Shown here: positions 9,439 to 17,959 of the stretch, in pieces
Layout: every line of letters begins with the position of its first letter
Numbering within the stretch: the stretch's first letter is position 1
DNA from: RFSX01 sp965230215
GTDB lineage: Bacteria; Bacteroidota; Bacteroidia; Chitinophagales; Saprospiraceae
Length of the DNA: 64,000 nucleotides
Direction of reading: 5' to 3'
Assembly (NCBI GenBank): GCA_965230215.1
Contig: CBDDKN010000002.1
Coordinates: 62,001 to 126,000 of the forward strand
The notes under the pieces: generated by a model
What the model was told of the DNA's origin: nothing
What the model saw: the letters and a program-made list of their open reading frames with translations, nothing else
Database searches by the model: none
Made by a program: the position numbers and the translations under genes

Positions 9439-9837
9439 CTATTTAGGGTCGGTCATGATGGCATCAATATGATACCTGTAGGCGATGTCGAGTATCGCTA
9501 CAACCTTTTCATTGGCTACATTATCGTCGGGGATAACGATAAGCGAGAACTTATTACGCTCCTTCTTTAATCTGCGTACTTCTTTTTCAATGCCCAAACG
9601 ACTGGCTTTATCACCGTTGAGGTAATAGCTGCCATCCCTGAGAATTTTAACTTCAGTTGGCGGATACTTGGGCTGGTTGGCTGTCTTACGGGATTTCCCT
9701 GGCATCTTAAGGTTGAGCGCATTCGGAACTACCATAGAAGATGTCAACATAAAAAAGATCAATAGCAAAAAGATGATGTCTGTCAAGGACGACATACTGA
9801 ATTCTGCATTTACTTTTGTTCTTTTTTTAAGTCCCAT
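9439..9837 (-). CDS. exbD: ExbD/TolR-type proton channel subunit, second copy
   Basis: Single-pass ExbD/TolR protein of 132 residues. The membrane helix SLTDIIFLLLIFFMLTS contains the conserved proton-pathway aspartate (Asp19), followed by a periplasmic domain. It is a close tandem duplicate of the preceding gene: the first 33 or so residues are almost identical. The spacing between the two is five bases, so the genes are surely co-transcribed. It ends 168 bases before tonB. Confidence 0.93.
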   Translation of the reverse strand: MGLKKRTKVNAEFSMSSLTDIIFLLLIFFMLTSSMVVPNALNLKMPGKSRKTANQPKYPPTEVKILRDGSYYLNGDKASRLGIEKEVRRLKKERNKFSLIVIPDDNVANEKVVAILDIAYRYHIDAIMTDPK

Positions 9838-9842
9838 AAATT

Positions 9843-10232
9843 CTATTTTCTTGGCTGCGTTGCTATGTGTGCTTTGATACCCAAATTCTTGGCAATGACG
9901 ATGATGTCATTAATTTTCCGCCAAGGAACACCTACTTCTGCAACAATAGATATAGAAGCATTTTCTCTGTTGGACATGGCTCCCAATTCAGATCTTACCT
10001 TATTTTGAAGCTGTCCTTTTGATATCTTCTTTCCGTTAAAAGTAAGGTTGCCATCTGCCGTCATCATAACTATGAGATCACTTGGAGCAATCGTCTTACT
10101 GTTGGATTCAGGCAACTGTACATTGATCTGAACCATTGAAGATGTCAACATAAAAAAGATCAACAACAGGAAGATGATGTCCGTCAATGAGGACATGCTG
10201 AACTCTGCGCTAACTTTTGATCTTTTCTTCAT
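9843..10232 (-). CDS. exbD: ExbD/TolR-type proton channel subunit, first copy
   Basis: A 129-residue ExbD/TolR protein with the same N-terminal helix as its neighbour and aspartate at position 17. The periplasmic part (NVQLPESNSKTIAP onward) has diverged from the other copy, so the two subunits probably form a mixed dimer or serve different transducers. It follows exbB by 20 bases. Two ExbD genes in tandem are common in Bacteroidota. Confidence 0.93.
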   Translation of the reverse strand: MKKRSKVSAEFSMSSLTDIIFLLLIFFMLTSSMVQINVQLPESNSKTIAPSDLIVMMTADGNLTFNGKKISKGQLQNKVRSELGAMSNRENASISIVAEVGVPWRKINDIIVIAKNLGIKAHIATQPRK

Positions 10233-10252
10233 TATTGACTAATCAGTATTAA

Positions 10253-10930
10253 TTAAGCTGAAGGTTCCTGAAGTAAATCCATGAATTCCATGGCTGTGGC
10301 TTCCATCTTATTGATTACCTTATCTACCAAGGAAACAAGGTAGTTGTATCCTACAAATGAGATAATACCAATAAAAAGCCCGAAAGCTGTTGTGATAAGT
10401 GCAGTATAAATACCACCAGCCAATACATCTGGTGTTACATTCTGCTCACTTGCCATTTTATAGAAGGCCAGGATCATACCTGTTACCGTACCGAAGAATC
10501 CAATCATCGGTGCTGCACCTGAAATTGAAGCCAGTGAAGAGAGATTTTTCTCAAGTTTGAAAATCTCGAGGTTACCTACGTTTTCAATGGCCGCATCTAT
10601 ATCTCTCAAAGGCTTGCCAATCCTGGCTATTCCTTTCTCAACCATTCTAGCATAAGGAGAATTCACATTCGACAGCATTGCTTTAGCACCGGCGATATTA
10701 CCAGATGTTACAGCAGCTCTTATGTTGTTCATGAAACTGTCATCAATCTTGCTTGCCTTCTTGATGGTCTGATATCTTTCAAAAAAGATATAAAGGGCCA
10801 TAAACGAAAGAACAAGAAGTATAACATTGATGGCAATACCAAGAGGACCACCTTGCATAATGATATCCAAGATATTTTGAGTAAGGTTTCCTTCGGTGTC
10901 AGCTTGTAGAAAAATGCTTAGAAATAACAT
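10253..10930 (-). CDS. exbB: MotA/TolQ/ExbB proton channel protein
   Basis: Inner-membrane channel subunit that, with ExbD, turns proton flow into motion of TonB. It has 225 residues and three membrane segments (about 28-50, 130-155, 170-200); the family block ISGAAPMIGFFGTVTGMI and the conserved TALITTAFGLFIGI are visible. It is the first gene of the leftward exbB-exbD-exbD-(tonB) unit, with a textbook promoter at 10988-11018. Confidence 0.94.
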   Translation of the reverse strand: MLFLSIFLQADTEGNLTQNILDIIMQGGPLGIAINVILLVLSFMALYIFFERYQTIKKASKIDDSFMNNIRAAVTSGNIAGAKAMLSNVNSPYARMVEKGIARIGKPLRDIDAAIENVGNLEIFKLEKNLSSLASISGAAPMIGFFGTVTGMILAFYKMASEQNVTPDVLAGGIYTALITTAFGLFIGIISFVGYNYLVSLVDKVINKMEATAMEFMDLLQEPSA

Positions 10931-10987
10931 GCAGTCGATTTAATATTCTGTTTAACGATAATGAATAAAAAACTATTATCCAGTTGC

Positions 10988-11018
10988 CAAATTTAGTGAT
11001 AAAACAACATATTACAAA
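10988..11018 (-). promoter_or_regulatory. Bacteroidota-type promoter for the exb operon
   Basis: Read leftward: TTTG (11018-11015), a spacer of exactly 19 bases, then TAAATTTG (10995-10988). This is the full TTTG-N19-TAnnTTTG consensus. Transcription would begin near 10980, giving a leader of about 50 bases before exbB. Confidence 0.65.
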
Positions 11019-11085
11019 TATTTGTTATTTGAATGACAAAAACCATGTTAAAAAATCAATTTATAATTATTTAATGCTGACAGAA

Positions 11086-11116
11086 TTGGCAAAAAGATTC
11101 AATATGTTTTCCTTTG
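11086..11116 (+). promoter_or_regulatory. Possible promoter for the dehydrogenase at 11133
   Basis: TTG at 11086-11088, a 20-base spacer and TTCCTTTG at 11109-11116 (one mismatch to TAnnTTTG). It would give a leader of about ten bases. Confidence 0.3.
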
Positions 11117-11132
11117 CAGCTCAACACATCTT

Positions 11133-12077
11133 ATGAAAAAAATACTAATCAACGACGGAATGCATGTAACAGGAATTAACATGCTTAAAGACAAAGGATT
11201 CGAAGTCGACACCGATAAGATTGCACAGGAGGATTTGATGGAAAGACTTCCGGCTTACGATGCTATCTGTGTAAGGTCAGCGACCAAAGTGCGTGAAGCA
11301 TTAATTGACAATTGCCCGAATCTTAAAGTTATTGGACGTGGTGGCGTTGGTTTGGATAATATAGATGTGGATCACGCTAAGAGTAAGGGCATAAGTGTCA
11401 TCAACACCCCAGCTGCATCATCGAGATCGGTAGCAGAATTGGCTTTTGCACACCTTCTTAGTTTATCGAGATTTCTCTATAAGTCCAACAGACATATGCC
11501 CAATGATGGTCATCTCGAGTTTAAGGCATTAAAAAAGTCTTATTCCAAAGGATTCGAGCTGGAAGGAAAAACCTTGGGTATAATTGGATTTGGAAGAATT
11601 GGCCAGGAAACAGCAAAAATTGCTTTGGGGCTCGGCATGCGTGTATTGGCAGTTGATCCTTTTATTGACCGTGCTACCATTAATCTGCAGATAAACGGTC
11701 AGACTGTAGCTGTTGAAATCGAAAGTGTTGGCAAAGATCAAATGCTGTCAGAGGCGGATGCGATAAGTTTGCACATACCTTTCACTGGAGAAAAGGTCCT
11801 TGCAAAGGATGATTTCGACAAATTGAAGAATGGAGCGATACTCATCAATGCCTCAAGAGGAGGAACCGTGGATGAAGATGCGATGTTGGAGGCCCTGGAT
11901 TCAGGCAAGTTGGCTGCTGCAGGAGTAGATGTATTTGAGAATGAGCCCAAGCCAAGAGAGGACATTCTTAAGCACCCTAATGTTTCTTGTACACCGCATA
12001 TCGGTGCATCTACCGGAGAGGCGCAGGAAAAAATCGGAATAGAGTTGGCGCAACAACTAATTGATCTGTTGTCCTAA
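11133..12077 (+). CDS. serA: D-3-phosphoglycerate dehydrogenase-type 2-hydroxyacid dehydrogenase
   Basis: NAD-dependent D-2-hydroxyacid dehydrogenase; the closest match is the short, ACT-less type of phosphoglycerate dehydrogenase that starts serine synthesis. Over 314 residues it shows VIGRGGVGLDNIDV, the NAD site GIIGFGRIGQE, NASRGGTVDE with the catalytic Arg, the conserved Glu in VFENEP and the catalytic His in TPHIGAST. The absence of a C-terminal ACT domain implies no serine feedback through that module. serB/serC are not adjacent, so a different 2-hydroxyacid substrate cannot be excluded. The stop overlaps the convergent FKBP gene by four bases. Confidence 0.85.
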   Translation: MKKILINDGMHVTGINMLKDKGFEVDTDKIAQEDLMERLPAYDAICVRSATKVREALIDNCPNLKVIGRGGVGLDNIDVDHAKSKGISVINTPAASSRSVAELAFAHLLSLSRFLYKSNRHMPNDGHLEFKALKKSYSKGFELEGKTLGIIGFGRIGQETAKIALGLGMRVLAVDPFIDRATINLQINGQTVAVEIESVGKDQMLSEADAISLHIPFTGEKVLAKDDFDKLKNGAILINASRGGTVDEDAMLEALDSGKLAAAGVDVFENEPKPREDILKHPNVSCTPHIGASTGEAQEKIGIELAQQLIDLLS

Positions 12078-12649
12078 GGCGCTATAGTCTCTATATCAAA
12101 AGCAATAATGGTATTTGGTGGCACATAGCCGGGAAATCCTCTTTCACCATAGCCAAGTCGGCTGGGGACAATGATTTTCAATTTCGTTCCAGGGTTAACC
12201 CTCTGAAGTATCTCATTCCAAGCCGCATTCATCTGACCTATTTTGAAACTGATTGGGTTACCCCTTGGATAACTTGAATCAAAGACACGACCATCAAGAA
12301 AATAGCCTTTGTAATGGCTTGTGCAAGGCCCCCCATACACATAATTATTACCGCTACCCTCTTCTAGTATTTTATAATATAGACCAGATCGTGTTCGCTC
12401 AAACTGTTCCCCTGAAGCCACGACATGATCAATAATCATATTTTCATCGATATGATCCTGATTCTGTGGATTCTCGACATAATATTGATACAGTGTGGAG
12501 ATGCCATCACCTGATAAGTCTTTTTTTTCTGTCGTATTATTAGCGACTTCTGTCGTGTTCTCGGTTTTACATTGAACAAAACACAAAGTCATTATTGTTA
12601 ACAATAATGGGCATAGGATTGAACGTGAATAGCTTAACATAGGCATCAT
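12074..12649 (-). CDS. FKBP-type peptidyl-prolyl isomerase lipoprotein
   Basis: Envelope peptidyl-prolyl cis-trans isomerase. After a lipoprotein signal with lipobox FVQC comes a linker and a C-terminal FKBP domain (SHYKGYFLDGRVFDSSY, GTKLKIIVPSRLGYGERG, PPNTIIAFDIE). The frame is open to 12712, but that start would overlap the divergent gene at 12695 and bury the signal peptide, so I take the ATG at 12649 (192 residues; ATGs at 12646 and 12640 are also possible). The coding region of the signal peptide contains a perfect 20-base palindrome (12590-12609). Confidence 0.87.
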   Translation of the reverse strand: MMPMLSYSRSILCPLLLTIMTLCFVQCKTENTTEVANNTTEKKDLSGDGISTLYQYYVENPQNQDHIDENMIIDHVVASGEQFERTRSGLYYKILEEGSGNNYVYGGPCTSHYKGYFLDGRVFDSSYPRGNPISFKIGQMNAAWNEILQRVNPGTKLKIIVPSRLGYGERGFPGYVPPNTIIAFDIETIAP

Positions 12650-12694
12650 GGATATGCATAAAATTATATTAAATTTATCATTATATTTCGCCTG

Positions 12695-13216
12695 ATGAAA
12701 ATTAATCTGCAAGCTAGAAATAATGGGATTTTTCTCGGTGTCATCCTGATTGTATTTACGCTTGTATTGAGTTATGTCAATCCCAAAGTTTTCCTTACGA
12801 CAAGATCTTTTTTACTCATCGTTCCATTCATTATAATCCTGGTTAAGAATGCTTTTGACATTCGAAGACAGGATGGTGGATATATCAAGTTTAAGAAGCT
12901 GTTTCTTGACAGCTTTACTTGTGCGGTTGTCGCAATAGCAATGTGCACCGCCTTTGAGTATTTCTTATTTAACAATATATACCCTGAACTGAAAGAAGTA
13001 TACAAACAAGTAGGTATGGAAGCGCTCGAACAATCCAAAGGATTTTTCAGCGAGGAGATGATTGAGAAAAGCAAAGAACAATTTGAAAATGAAAACATGT
13101 ATGGCTTTGCAGAAATTATTTCATTATTTTTCACCCGCCTCTTGGCACCAGGTGTGATTCTATCAGTTATTATAGCAGGCATATTAAGAAAGAATAAACC
13201 GACACTAAACACATAA
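12695..13216 (+). CDS. DUF4199 membrane protein
   Basis: A 173-residue membrane protein of the Bacteroidota family DUF4199: two closely spaced N-terminal helices (about 12-28, 36-50), a third around 72-92, a charged loop (about 95-140, rich in Glu/Lys) and a last helix (145-165). No enzymatic motif. It is followed at 11 bases by a second DUF4199 gene and then by glycosyltransferases, an order I know from other Bacteroidota. Function unknown; a structural or accessory role in the envelope-glycan cluster is a guess from context. Confidence 0.8.
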   Translation: MKINLQARNNGIFLGVILIVFTLVLSYVNPKVFLTTRSFLLIVPFIIILVKNAFDIRRQDGGYIKFKKLFLDSFTCAVVAIAMCTAFEYFLFNNIYPELKEVYKQVGMEALEQSKGFFSEEMIEKSKEQFENENMYGFAEIISLFFTRLLAPGVILSVIIAGILRKNKPTLNT

Positions 13217-13227
13217 ACAATACTATT

Positions 13228-13761
13228 ATGGAAGGACCAAGCAAAATGAATGTTTCCCTTAAATGGGGTGGAATAATGGGCATCGTATTACTGATTGTTT
13301 CATTATTATTTTACGTAACTGGAATGGTTGATATGGAAACCGGTAAATCCGGATGGCTAAGCAACATCATCAATTATGTTGTGTCCATAGGAGCGGTTAT
13401 CATGGCCATTAAAGAATACAAACAGGGTCAAGGAGGAAATCTGTCTCTGGGTGAAGGAACGATGATAGGTATCTTAACTGGTCTCATCGGTGGTGTGATT
13501 ATGGCTATATATACCTATTTGTTTATGGCCTTTATAGCTCCTGAACTTCTTGATGCCATCAAAGACCAGGCAATGGCGAATGTTGGAGATATGGATCCTG
13601 ACCAGGAAGATGCTGTCAACAGTATGATGGGCATATTTACTTCACCAGGATTTATCAGTCTAATGGTGGTTATTGCCAAATTTTTCCTTGGTTTAATCGT
13701 TGGATTCTTTGCAGGTCTTGTGATGAAAGAAGAAAAACCTGAAGCGCTATTTAGCGAATAA
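13228..13761 (+). CDS. DUF4199 membrane protein, second copy
   Basis: A 177-residue protein with the same four-helix layout as the preceding gene: WGGIMGIVLLIVSLLFYVTG, the INYVVSIGAVIMAIKEYK pair, an acidic loop (about 110-135) and a C-terminal helix. DUF4199 hallmarks such as the glycine-rich LGEGTMIGILTGLIGGVIM block are clear. Gaps are 11 bases on either side, so it is co-transcribed with its paralog and with the GT2 gene. Function unknown. Confidence 0.84.
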   Translation: MEGPSKMNVSLKWGGIMGIVLLIVSLLFYVTGMVDMETGKSGWLSNIINYVVSIGAVIMAIKEYKQGQGGNLSLGEGTMIGILTGLIGGVIMAIYTYLFMAFIAPELLDAIKDQAMANVGDMDPDQEDAVNSMMGIFTSPGFISLMVVIAKFFLGLIVGFFAGLVMKEEKPEALFSE

Positions 13762-13772
13762 GATATTTAAGT

Positions 13773-14705
13773 ATGGATTTAAGCCTCGTAATCCCTCTTT
13801 ATAATGAAGAGGAATCCCTGTCTGAACTGAGTGAATGGATCTGCCGTGTGTGCGGAGAGATGGGTATTGACTACGAAATAGTTTACGTAGACGATGGAAG
13901 CACTGATGGAAGCTGGAATATGCTTGAATCGCTGAAGTCCAGATTCAGTGCTATAAAAGGCATTAAATTCAGACGTAACTATGGAAAATCGGCTGCACTT
14001 AATACTGGATTTGAAGCTGCAAGAGGAGATGTGGTCATCACAATGGATGCGGATCTTCAGGATAACCCTGATGAGATTCCCGCTTTGTATAAGATGATCA
14101 AAGAAGATGGCTTCGATCTTGTAAGTGGCTGGAAAAGAAAAAGAAGGGACCCCCTTTCGAAGCGGGTTCCTTCTAAATTATTCAATTGGGTTACACGCAA
14201 GCTCAGTGGTATAGAACTTAATGACTTCAACTGTGGCCTTAAAGCATATAGAAAAGACCTTGTCAAATCAATCGAGGTGTATGGTGAAATGCACCGTTAC
14301 ATACCGGTTATCGCCAAGAAGGAAGGATTTCAAAACATCGGTGAAAAAGTAGTTCATCATCAGGCGCGTAAGTATGGGCATACCAAATTTGGTTTTGAGA
14401 GAGTCATGCGTGGCTATCTTGATTTGTTGTCTATAAGCTTTATTTCGAAGTTTAGTCTGAGACCGATGCACTTTTTCGGTAGCCTTGGTACTCTGCTTAC
14501 GCTTTCCGGGTGTGTAATACTATTGTACCTGACTGTCTTGAAAATATTCCAACAGGTGGCAGGCATATCCAGCCGTCCCCTATTCTACCTTGGGATGTTG
14601 GCCGTTATCGTAGGTGTCCAGTTGTTCATCGCTGGATTCTTAGCCGAAATGATATCCAGAAACAATCCGAACAGAAACAATTATACTATTGAAAAGAAAC
14701 TATAA
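13773..14705 (+). CDS. GT2 glycosyltransferase, polyprenyl-phosphate type
   Basis: A GT-A fold family 2 transferase of the dolichol/undecaprenyl-phosphate sugar synthase type (310 residues). It begins LVIPLYNEEESLSELSEW, has VYVDDGSTDGS, the metal-binding DADLQD and NDFNCGLKAYRKD, then two C-terminal membrane helices (about 228-252 and 265-290). Such enzymes load a sugar on undecaprenyl phosphate for later transfer outside the membrane, which could feed a GT-C enzyme such as the one at 2929; that link is inference. Confidence 0.9.
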   Translation: MDLSLVIPLYNEEESLSELSEWICRVCGEMGIDYEIVYVDDGSTDGSWNMLESLKSRFSAIKGIKFRRNYGKSAALNTGFEAARGDVVITMDADLQDNPDEIPALYKMIKEDGFDLVSGWKRKRRDPLSKRVPSKLFNWVTRKLSGIELNDFNCGLKAYRKDLVKSIEVYGEMHRYIPVIAKKEGFQNIGEKVVHHQARKYGHTKFGFERVMRGYLDLLSISFISKFSLRPMHFFGSLGTLLTLSGCVILLYLTVLKIFQQVAGISSRPLFYLGMLAVIVGVQLFIAGFLAEMISRNNPNRNNYTIEKKL

Positions 14706-14716
14706 GCAGGACATAA

Positions 14717-15862
14717 ATGACTAAAAAAGCAATCTTTCTGGGTCCTGCATATCCTTATCGTGGAGGCATAGCTGCCTTCAACGAGAATCTAGCATCTGTT
14801 TTTCAATCGAACGGCTGGGAATGCCAGATGCTGACATTTATTCAACAATATCCCAATTTCCTTTTCCCAGGCAAGAATCAGCTCACCACCGAAGATAGTC
14901 CACCCGATTTAAGGATTAACAGAGCTATTTACAGCACTAATCCTCTCAATTGGCTAAAGATGGCTAAGAAGATCGTGGCGGAAAAGCCAGACCTGGTGAT
15001 CACACAATATTGGATGCCATTTATGGCACCTGCATTTGGTACCATACTTAGAGGTGTTAAAAAATCTTATCAGAATGCGTATACAGTCAGTATAGTTCAT
15101 AATTTCAAACCACATGAAAGCCTGATTGGAGATAAGCAGTTGGGTAGATTTCTAGCGAACCGTTCAGACATGCTGGTAAGCCTCTCCAGAAATGTGGCGG
15201 AAGACATACGCAACTCGGTTCCAGATAAGCCGGTGGCAGAAATGTTCCACCCCGTCTATGATCATTACGGTAATAAAATGGACAAGGCAGAGGCTCGGTC
15301 CGCTTTGGGGCTTGAGGAAGATTGTATTTATCTGCTCTTCTTTGGACTTGTCCGTGCATACAAGGGCTTGGATTTACTAATTGAAGCCTTGAACAAGATT
15401 GAGACAGATAAAAAATTCAAACTTATTATTGCGGGTGAGTTTTATGAAAATGAAAAGAAATATCTTAAACTGATTGAAGACAACAATCTTTCCGACAAGA
15501 TTTTAATTAACAATCAATACATCCCCAACGAGGATGTTCCCAAGTTCTTTTGTGCTGCCGACTTGGTTGTACTTCCATATAGAAGAGCGACACAAAGTGG
15601 TGTTGTGCCCATCGCCTTGCACTTTGATAAACCCATAGTTGTGACCAAGGTAGGTGGACTCTCAGAACTTATAGAACAAAACAATATTGGACTTATTTCT
15701 GAGCCAAACCCTGAAAGCCTCGCTAAGGACATCACTACATTCATCAAATGTGGCATCACAATCAATGAGGAGGGCTTCCATACAGTGAAGCAAAAACTGT
15801 CATGGCAAAGCTTTTTTAATACCTTTATTGATGAAATCAAAGAGAACGGTTTTGAAGGCTAG
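14717..15862 (+). CDS. GT4-like glycosyltransferase
   Basis: A 381-residue GT-B transferase using a nucleotide sugar. The N-terminal acceptor domain starts FLGPAYPYRGGIAAFNENLA; the C-terminal GT4 domain shows LLFFGLVRAYKGLDLLIEAL, PYRRATQSGVVPIAL and VVTKVGGLSELIE. It is soluble. It follows GT2 by 11 bases and its 3' end overlaps gmhA by 32 bases, so translation is probably coupled. The acceptor is unknown; the neighbourhood suggests cell-surface glycan. Confidence 0.88.
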   Translation: MTKKAIFLGPAYPYRGGIAAFNENLASVFQSNGWECQMLTFIQQYPNFLFPGKNQLTTEDSPPDLRINRAIYSTNPLNWLKMAKKIVAEKPDLVITQYWMPFMAPAFGTILRGVKKSYQNAYTVSIVHNFKPHESLIGDKQLGRFLANRSDMLVSLSRNVAEDIRNSVPDKPVAEMFHPVYDHYGNKMDKAEARSALGLEEDCIYLLFFGLVRAYKGLDLLIEALNKIETDKKFKLIIAGEFYENEKKYLKLIEDNNLSDKILINNQYIPNEDVPKFFCAADLVVLPYRRATQSGVVPIALHFDKPIVVTKVGGLSELIEQNNIGLISEPNPESLAKDITTFIKCGITINEEGFHTVKQKLSWQSFFNTFIDEIKENGFEG

Positions 15863-16427
15863 GAACATATTTAACGATCATTACGAACTCGTGGCATTGC
15901 TCAAGGAGGATGAACAGTTGCTTCAAAAAATTAACGAAATATGCCAAGTCATTTGTGATTGCTTTGATGCTGGACATAAAGTTATGTTCTGCGGTAACGG
16001 AGGAAGTGCCGCCGATTCTGAGCACATCGCTGCAGAGTTAAGCGGTAAGTTTAAGAAAAACAGAGCACCGCTCTTCGCAGAAGCCCTTCATGTAAATTCT
16101 GCCGCATTCAGCGCTATCTCAAATGATTATGGTTATGAACATGTGTTCAGACGTTTGTTTGAATCTAAATACAGGCCTGGTGATATTCTCATTGCTTATT
16201 CCACATCCGGTCAATCAGATAATATCATCAAACTACTAGAATATGCACATTCCGTGAATTGCACCACCATAGGGTTTTGTGGTTCAAATCGTAAAAGGAT
16301 GTCAGATTTATGTAAAATTATAATTGATATTCCTTCAGCCGAAACTGCTAGAGTTCAGGAAATGCATATGCTGATCAGTCACATCATCTGCGAGTTGGTT
16401 GAGGATAAATTGTTTCCGGATGCATAA
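15831..16427 (+). CDS. gmhA: Phosphoheptose isomerase (SIS domain)
   Basis: Converts sedoheptulose 7-phosphate to D-glycero-manno-heptose 7-phosphate, the first step to heptose for surface glycans. SIS-domain protein of 198 residues with the family signature CGNGGSAADSEHIAAELSGKF split over about residues 47-67, YSTSGQSDNII, and the C-terminal EMHMLISHIICELVE helix with the catalytic Glu/His. I use the ATG at 15831 rather than the TTG just before it; either start overlaps the previous gene by over 30 bases. No other heptose gene is adjacent. Confidence 0.9.
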   Translation: MKSKRTVLKARNIFNDHYELVALLKEDEQLLQKINEICQVICDCFDAGHKVMFCGNGGSAADSEHIAAELSGKFKKNRAPLFAEALHVNSAAFSAISNDYGYEHVFRRLFESKYRPGDILIAYSTSGQSDNIIKLLEYAHSVNCTTIGFCGSNRKRMSDLCKIIIDIPSAETARVQEMHMLISHIICELVEDKLFPDA

Positions 16428-17259
16428 CTCTGAAAAATCAAACTTGGTGGTATCTGATGGTTTCGAATTGAAGCTTCATCACTGGAAAGTAGACAATGCA
16501 AGATGCGATATCATGCTTTGTCATGGTTTTCAGGAGCATGCCGGACGCTATGATCGTGAAGGCCGGTTCTTCAATGAAAAAGGCTTTTCACTATATAGCT
16601 TTGATCAGAGAGGGCATGGCCTATCTAAAGACAAATATGATTGTTACATTCAAGACTTTGATCGGTTGATTGAAGACTACAAAGAGGTTATGGATCATTA
16701 CGGCATTGGCAGTGAAAGACCATTTGTACTGATGGGACATAGTATGGGAGGATTGGTCGTTGTATCCTTTTATCTCAAACACAATGTCAATTCGCTATTC
16801 AAAGGCATGTTATTATCGGCGCCACTTCTTGCACCAAATCCTGACATGGCTCCAATTTTACAAAAACTGTCGCTTATACTGGAATCAATTGTACCAAGAT
16901 TCCGACCTATAAGTTTAGACGCCAACGAAATATCCAGTCTTAAAACTGAAGTATCAGAATATAAGAAAGATCCACTGATATATCATGGTGGGATATACAC
17001 CAAATCGGGCGCGCAGTTATTAAGACAAATGCGTAGGATTGAACCCCAGTTTCCAAAGGTCGCATGCAGCTTAATCGTTCAACATAGCAAGGATGATAAA
17101 TTATCCGAATACAGCGGAAGTCAAAAGCTTGTTGAACTGAGTCAGTCAGCTGATAAAACACTCGTCTCACTGGAAGGAGTTAAACATGAGATCATGAAGG
17201 ACAGTGCCTCTGAAAAGGTGTTGGGGGACTTCGCTTCTTGGATTGATGAGAGAATCTGA
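16420..17259 (+). CDS. Alpha/beta hydrolase, monoacylglycerol lipase-like
   Basis: A serine hydrolase of the lysophospholipase/monoacylglycerol-lipase group (279 residues from the ATG at 16420, which overlaps gmhA by eight bases; an in-frame TTG at 16399 is less likely). HGFQEHAGRYD forms the oxyanion region, SFDQRGHGLS the conserved strand/turn, GHSMGG the nucleophile elbow with Ser108. An acid (SKDDKLSE) and a late His (GVKHEIMKD) complete the triad. No signal peptide, so cytosolic. It is the last gene of the rightward envelope cluster. Confidence 0.88.
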   Translation: MHNSEKSNLVVSDGFELKLHHWKVDNARCDIMLCHGFQEHAGRYDREGRFFNEKGFSLYSFDQRGHGLSKDKYDCYIQDFDRLIEDYKEVMDHYGIGSERPFVLMGHSMGGLVVVSFYLKHNVNSLFKGMLLSAPLLAPNPDMAPILQKLSLILESIVPRFRPISLDANEISSLKTEVSEYKKDPLIYHGGIYTKSGAQLLRQMRRIEPQFPKVACSLIVQHSKDDKLSEYSGSQKLVELSQSADKTLVSLEGVKHEIMKDSASEKVLGDFASWIDERI

Positions 17260-17262
17260 TAG

Positions 17263-17808
17263 CTACATATCCCTTAGCTTGTCTATATAATTCAGAATTT
17301 TTCCAGCCCTATTTTTAAATCCAGCTGAGCCATATGGCAAATGCAAGCGTATGCTTTCTTCAAGTTCAGGGAACATTTCTGGGTATTTCTTGGCGATCCG
17401 AAACAAGACAGTCATTGAAAAAACCCTGATTGCAATAGCCTGATCCGGATTGTTGAACAAGGCATAGCACTTATCATAAACGATGCCTTCAAGATGTTCC
17501 GGAATATCGATATCCTGCAGTATACGACTGATATTTCTATTAACTGCATCATGCCCCTCTTTGCCAAGTCTGTCAACCAAAGCATCCAAATGTGCTTGAA
17601 CAAGCTGGGGGTGCTTGTCCGAAATGACAGCCAGAGGCCATGCTGCTCTTTGATTATATCTCCAATGCAAGTTTTCGTCCAGAAAGTAAGCCATAAGCTC
17701 CGCCATTCGAGTCTCACTTGTACCTACATATTCCACCATCCTATTCCTATTTTTGCTGGACTGTTCCTCCTCTAAAAGGCTGGCAAGTTCAGATTTTTTA
17801 TCAGACAT
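17263..17808 (-). CDS. HEAT-like helical-repeat protein, unknown function
   Basis: I do not recognise a named family. The protein is 181 residues from the ATG at 17808 (a GTG at 17820 is the only longer alternative) and almost wholly helical, with HEAT-like helix pairs such as ISDKHPQLVQAHLDALVDRL and AIRVFSMTVLFRIAKKYPEMFPELEESI. No signal peptide or membrane segment. It is convergent with the hydrolase (three-base gap) and divergent from metG. A scaffolding or binding role is the most that can be said. Confidence 0.7.
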   Translation of the reverse strand: MSDKKSELASLLEEEQSSKNRNRMVEYVGTSETRMAELMAYFLDENLHWRYNQRAAWPLAVISDKHPQLVQAHLDALVDRLGKEGHDAVNRNISRILQDIDIPEHLEGIVYDKCYALFNNPDQAIAIRVFSMTVLFRIAKKYPEMFPELEESIRLHLPYGSAGFKNRAGKILNYIDKLRDM

Positions 17809-17959
17809 CTGGCAAAGCACTTTAATATTTAATTTTTTACCATATTAAAGTTAGTTATTTTACCAATTAACGATATCTTCGTTCTCATTCCCAATTCCTT
17901 TTAGATTATCTGAAGTTTTTTAATTAATCCAGTAAACCATAGCATAAGCTGTTTTTTAC

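Noticed and set aside
10931..11132. Riboswitch in the exbB/dehydrogenase spacer
   Set aside because: No conserved riboswitch core or terminator/antiterminator pair; the promoter elements account for the visible pattern.
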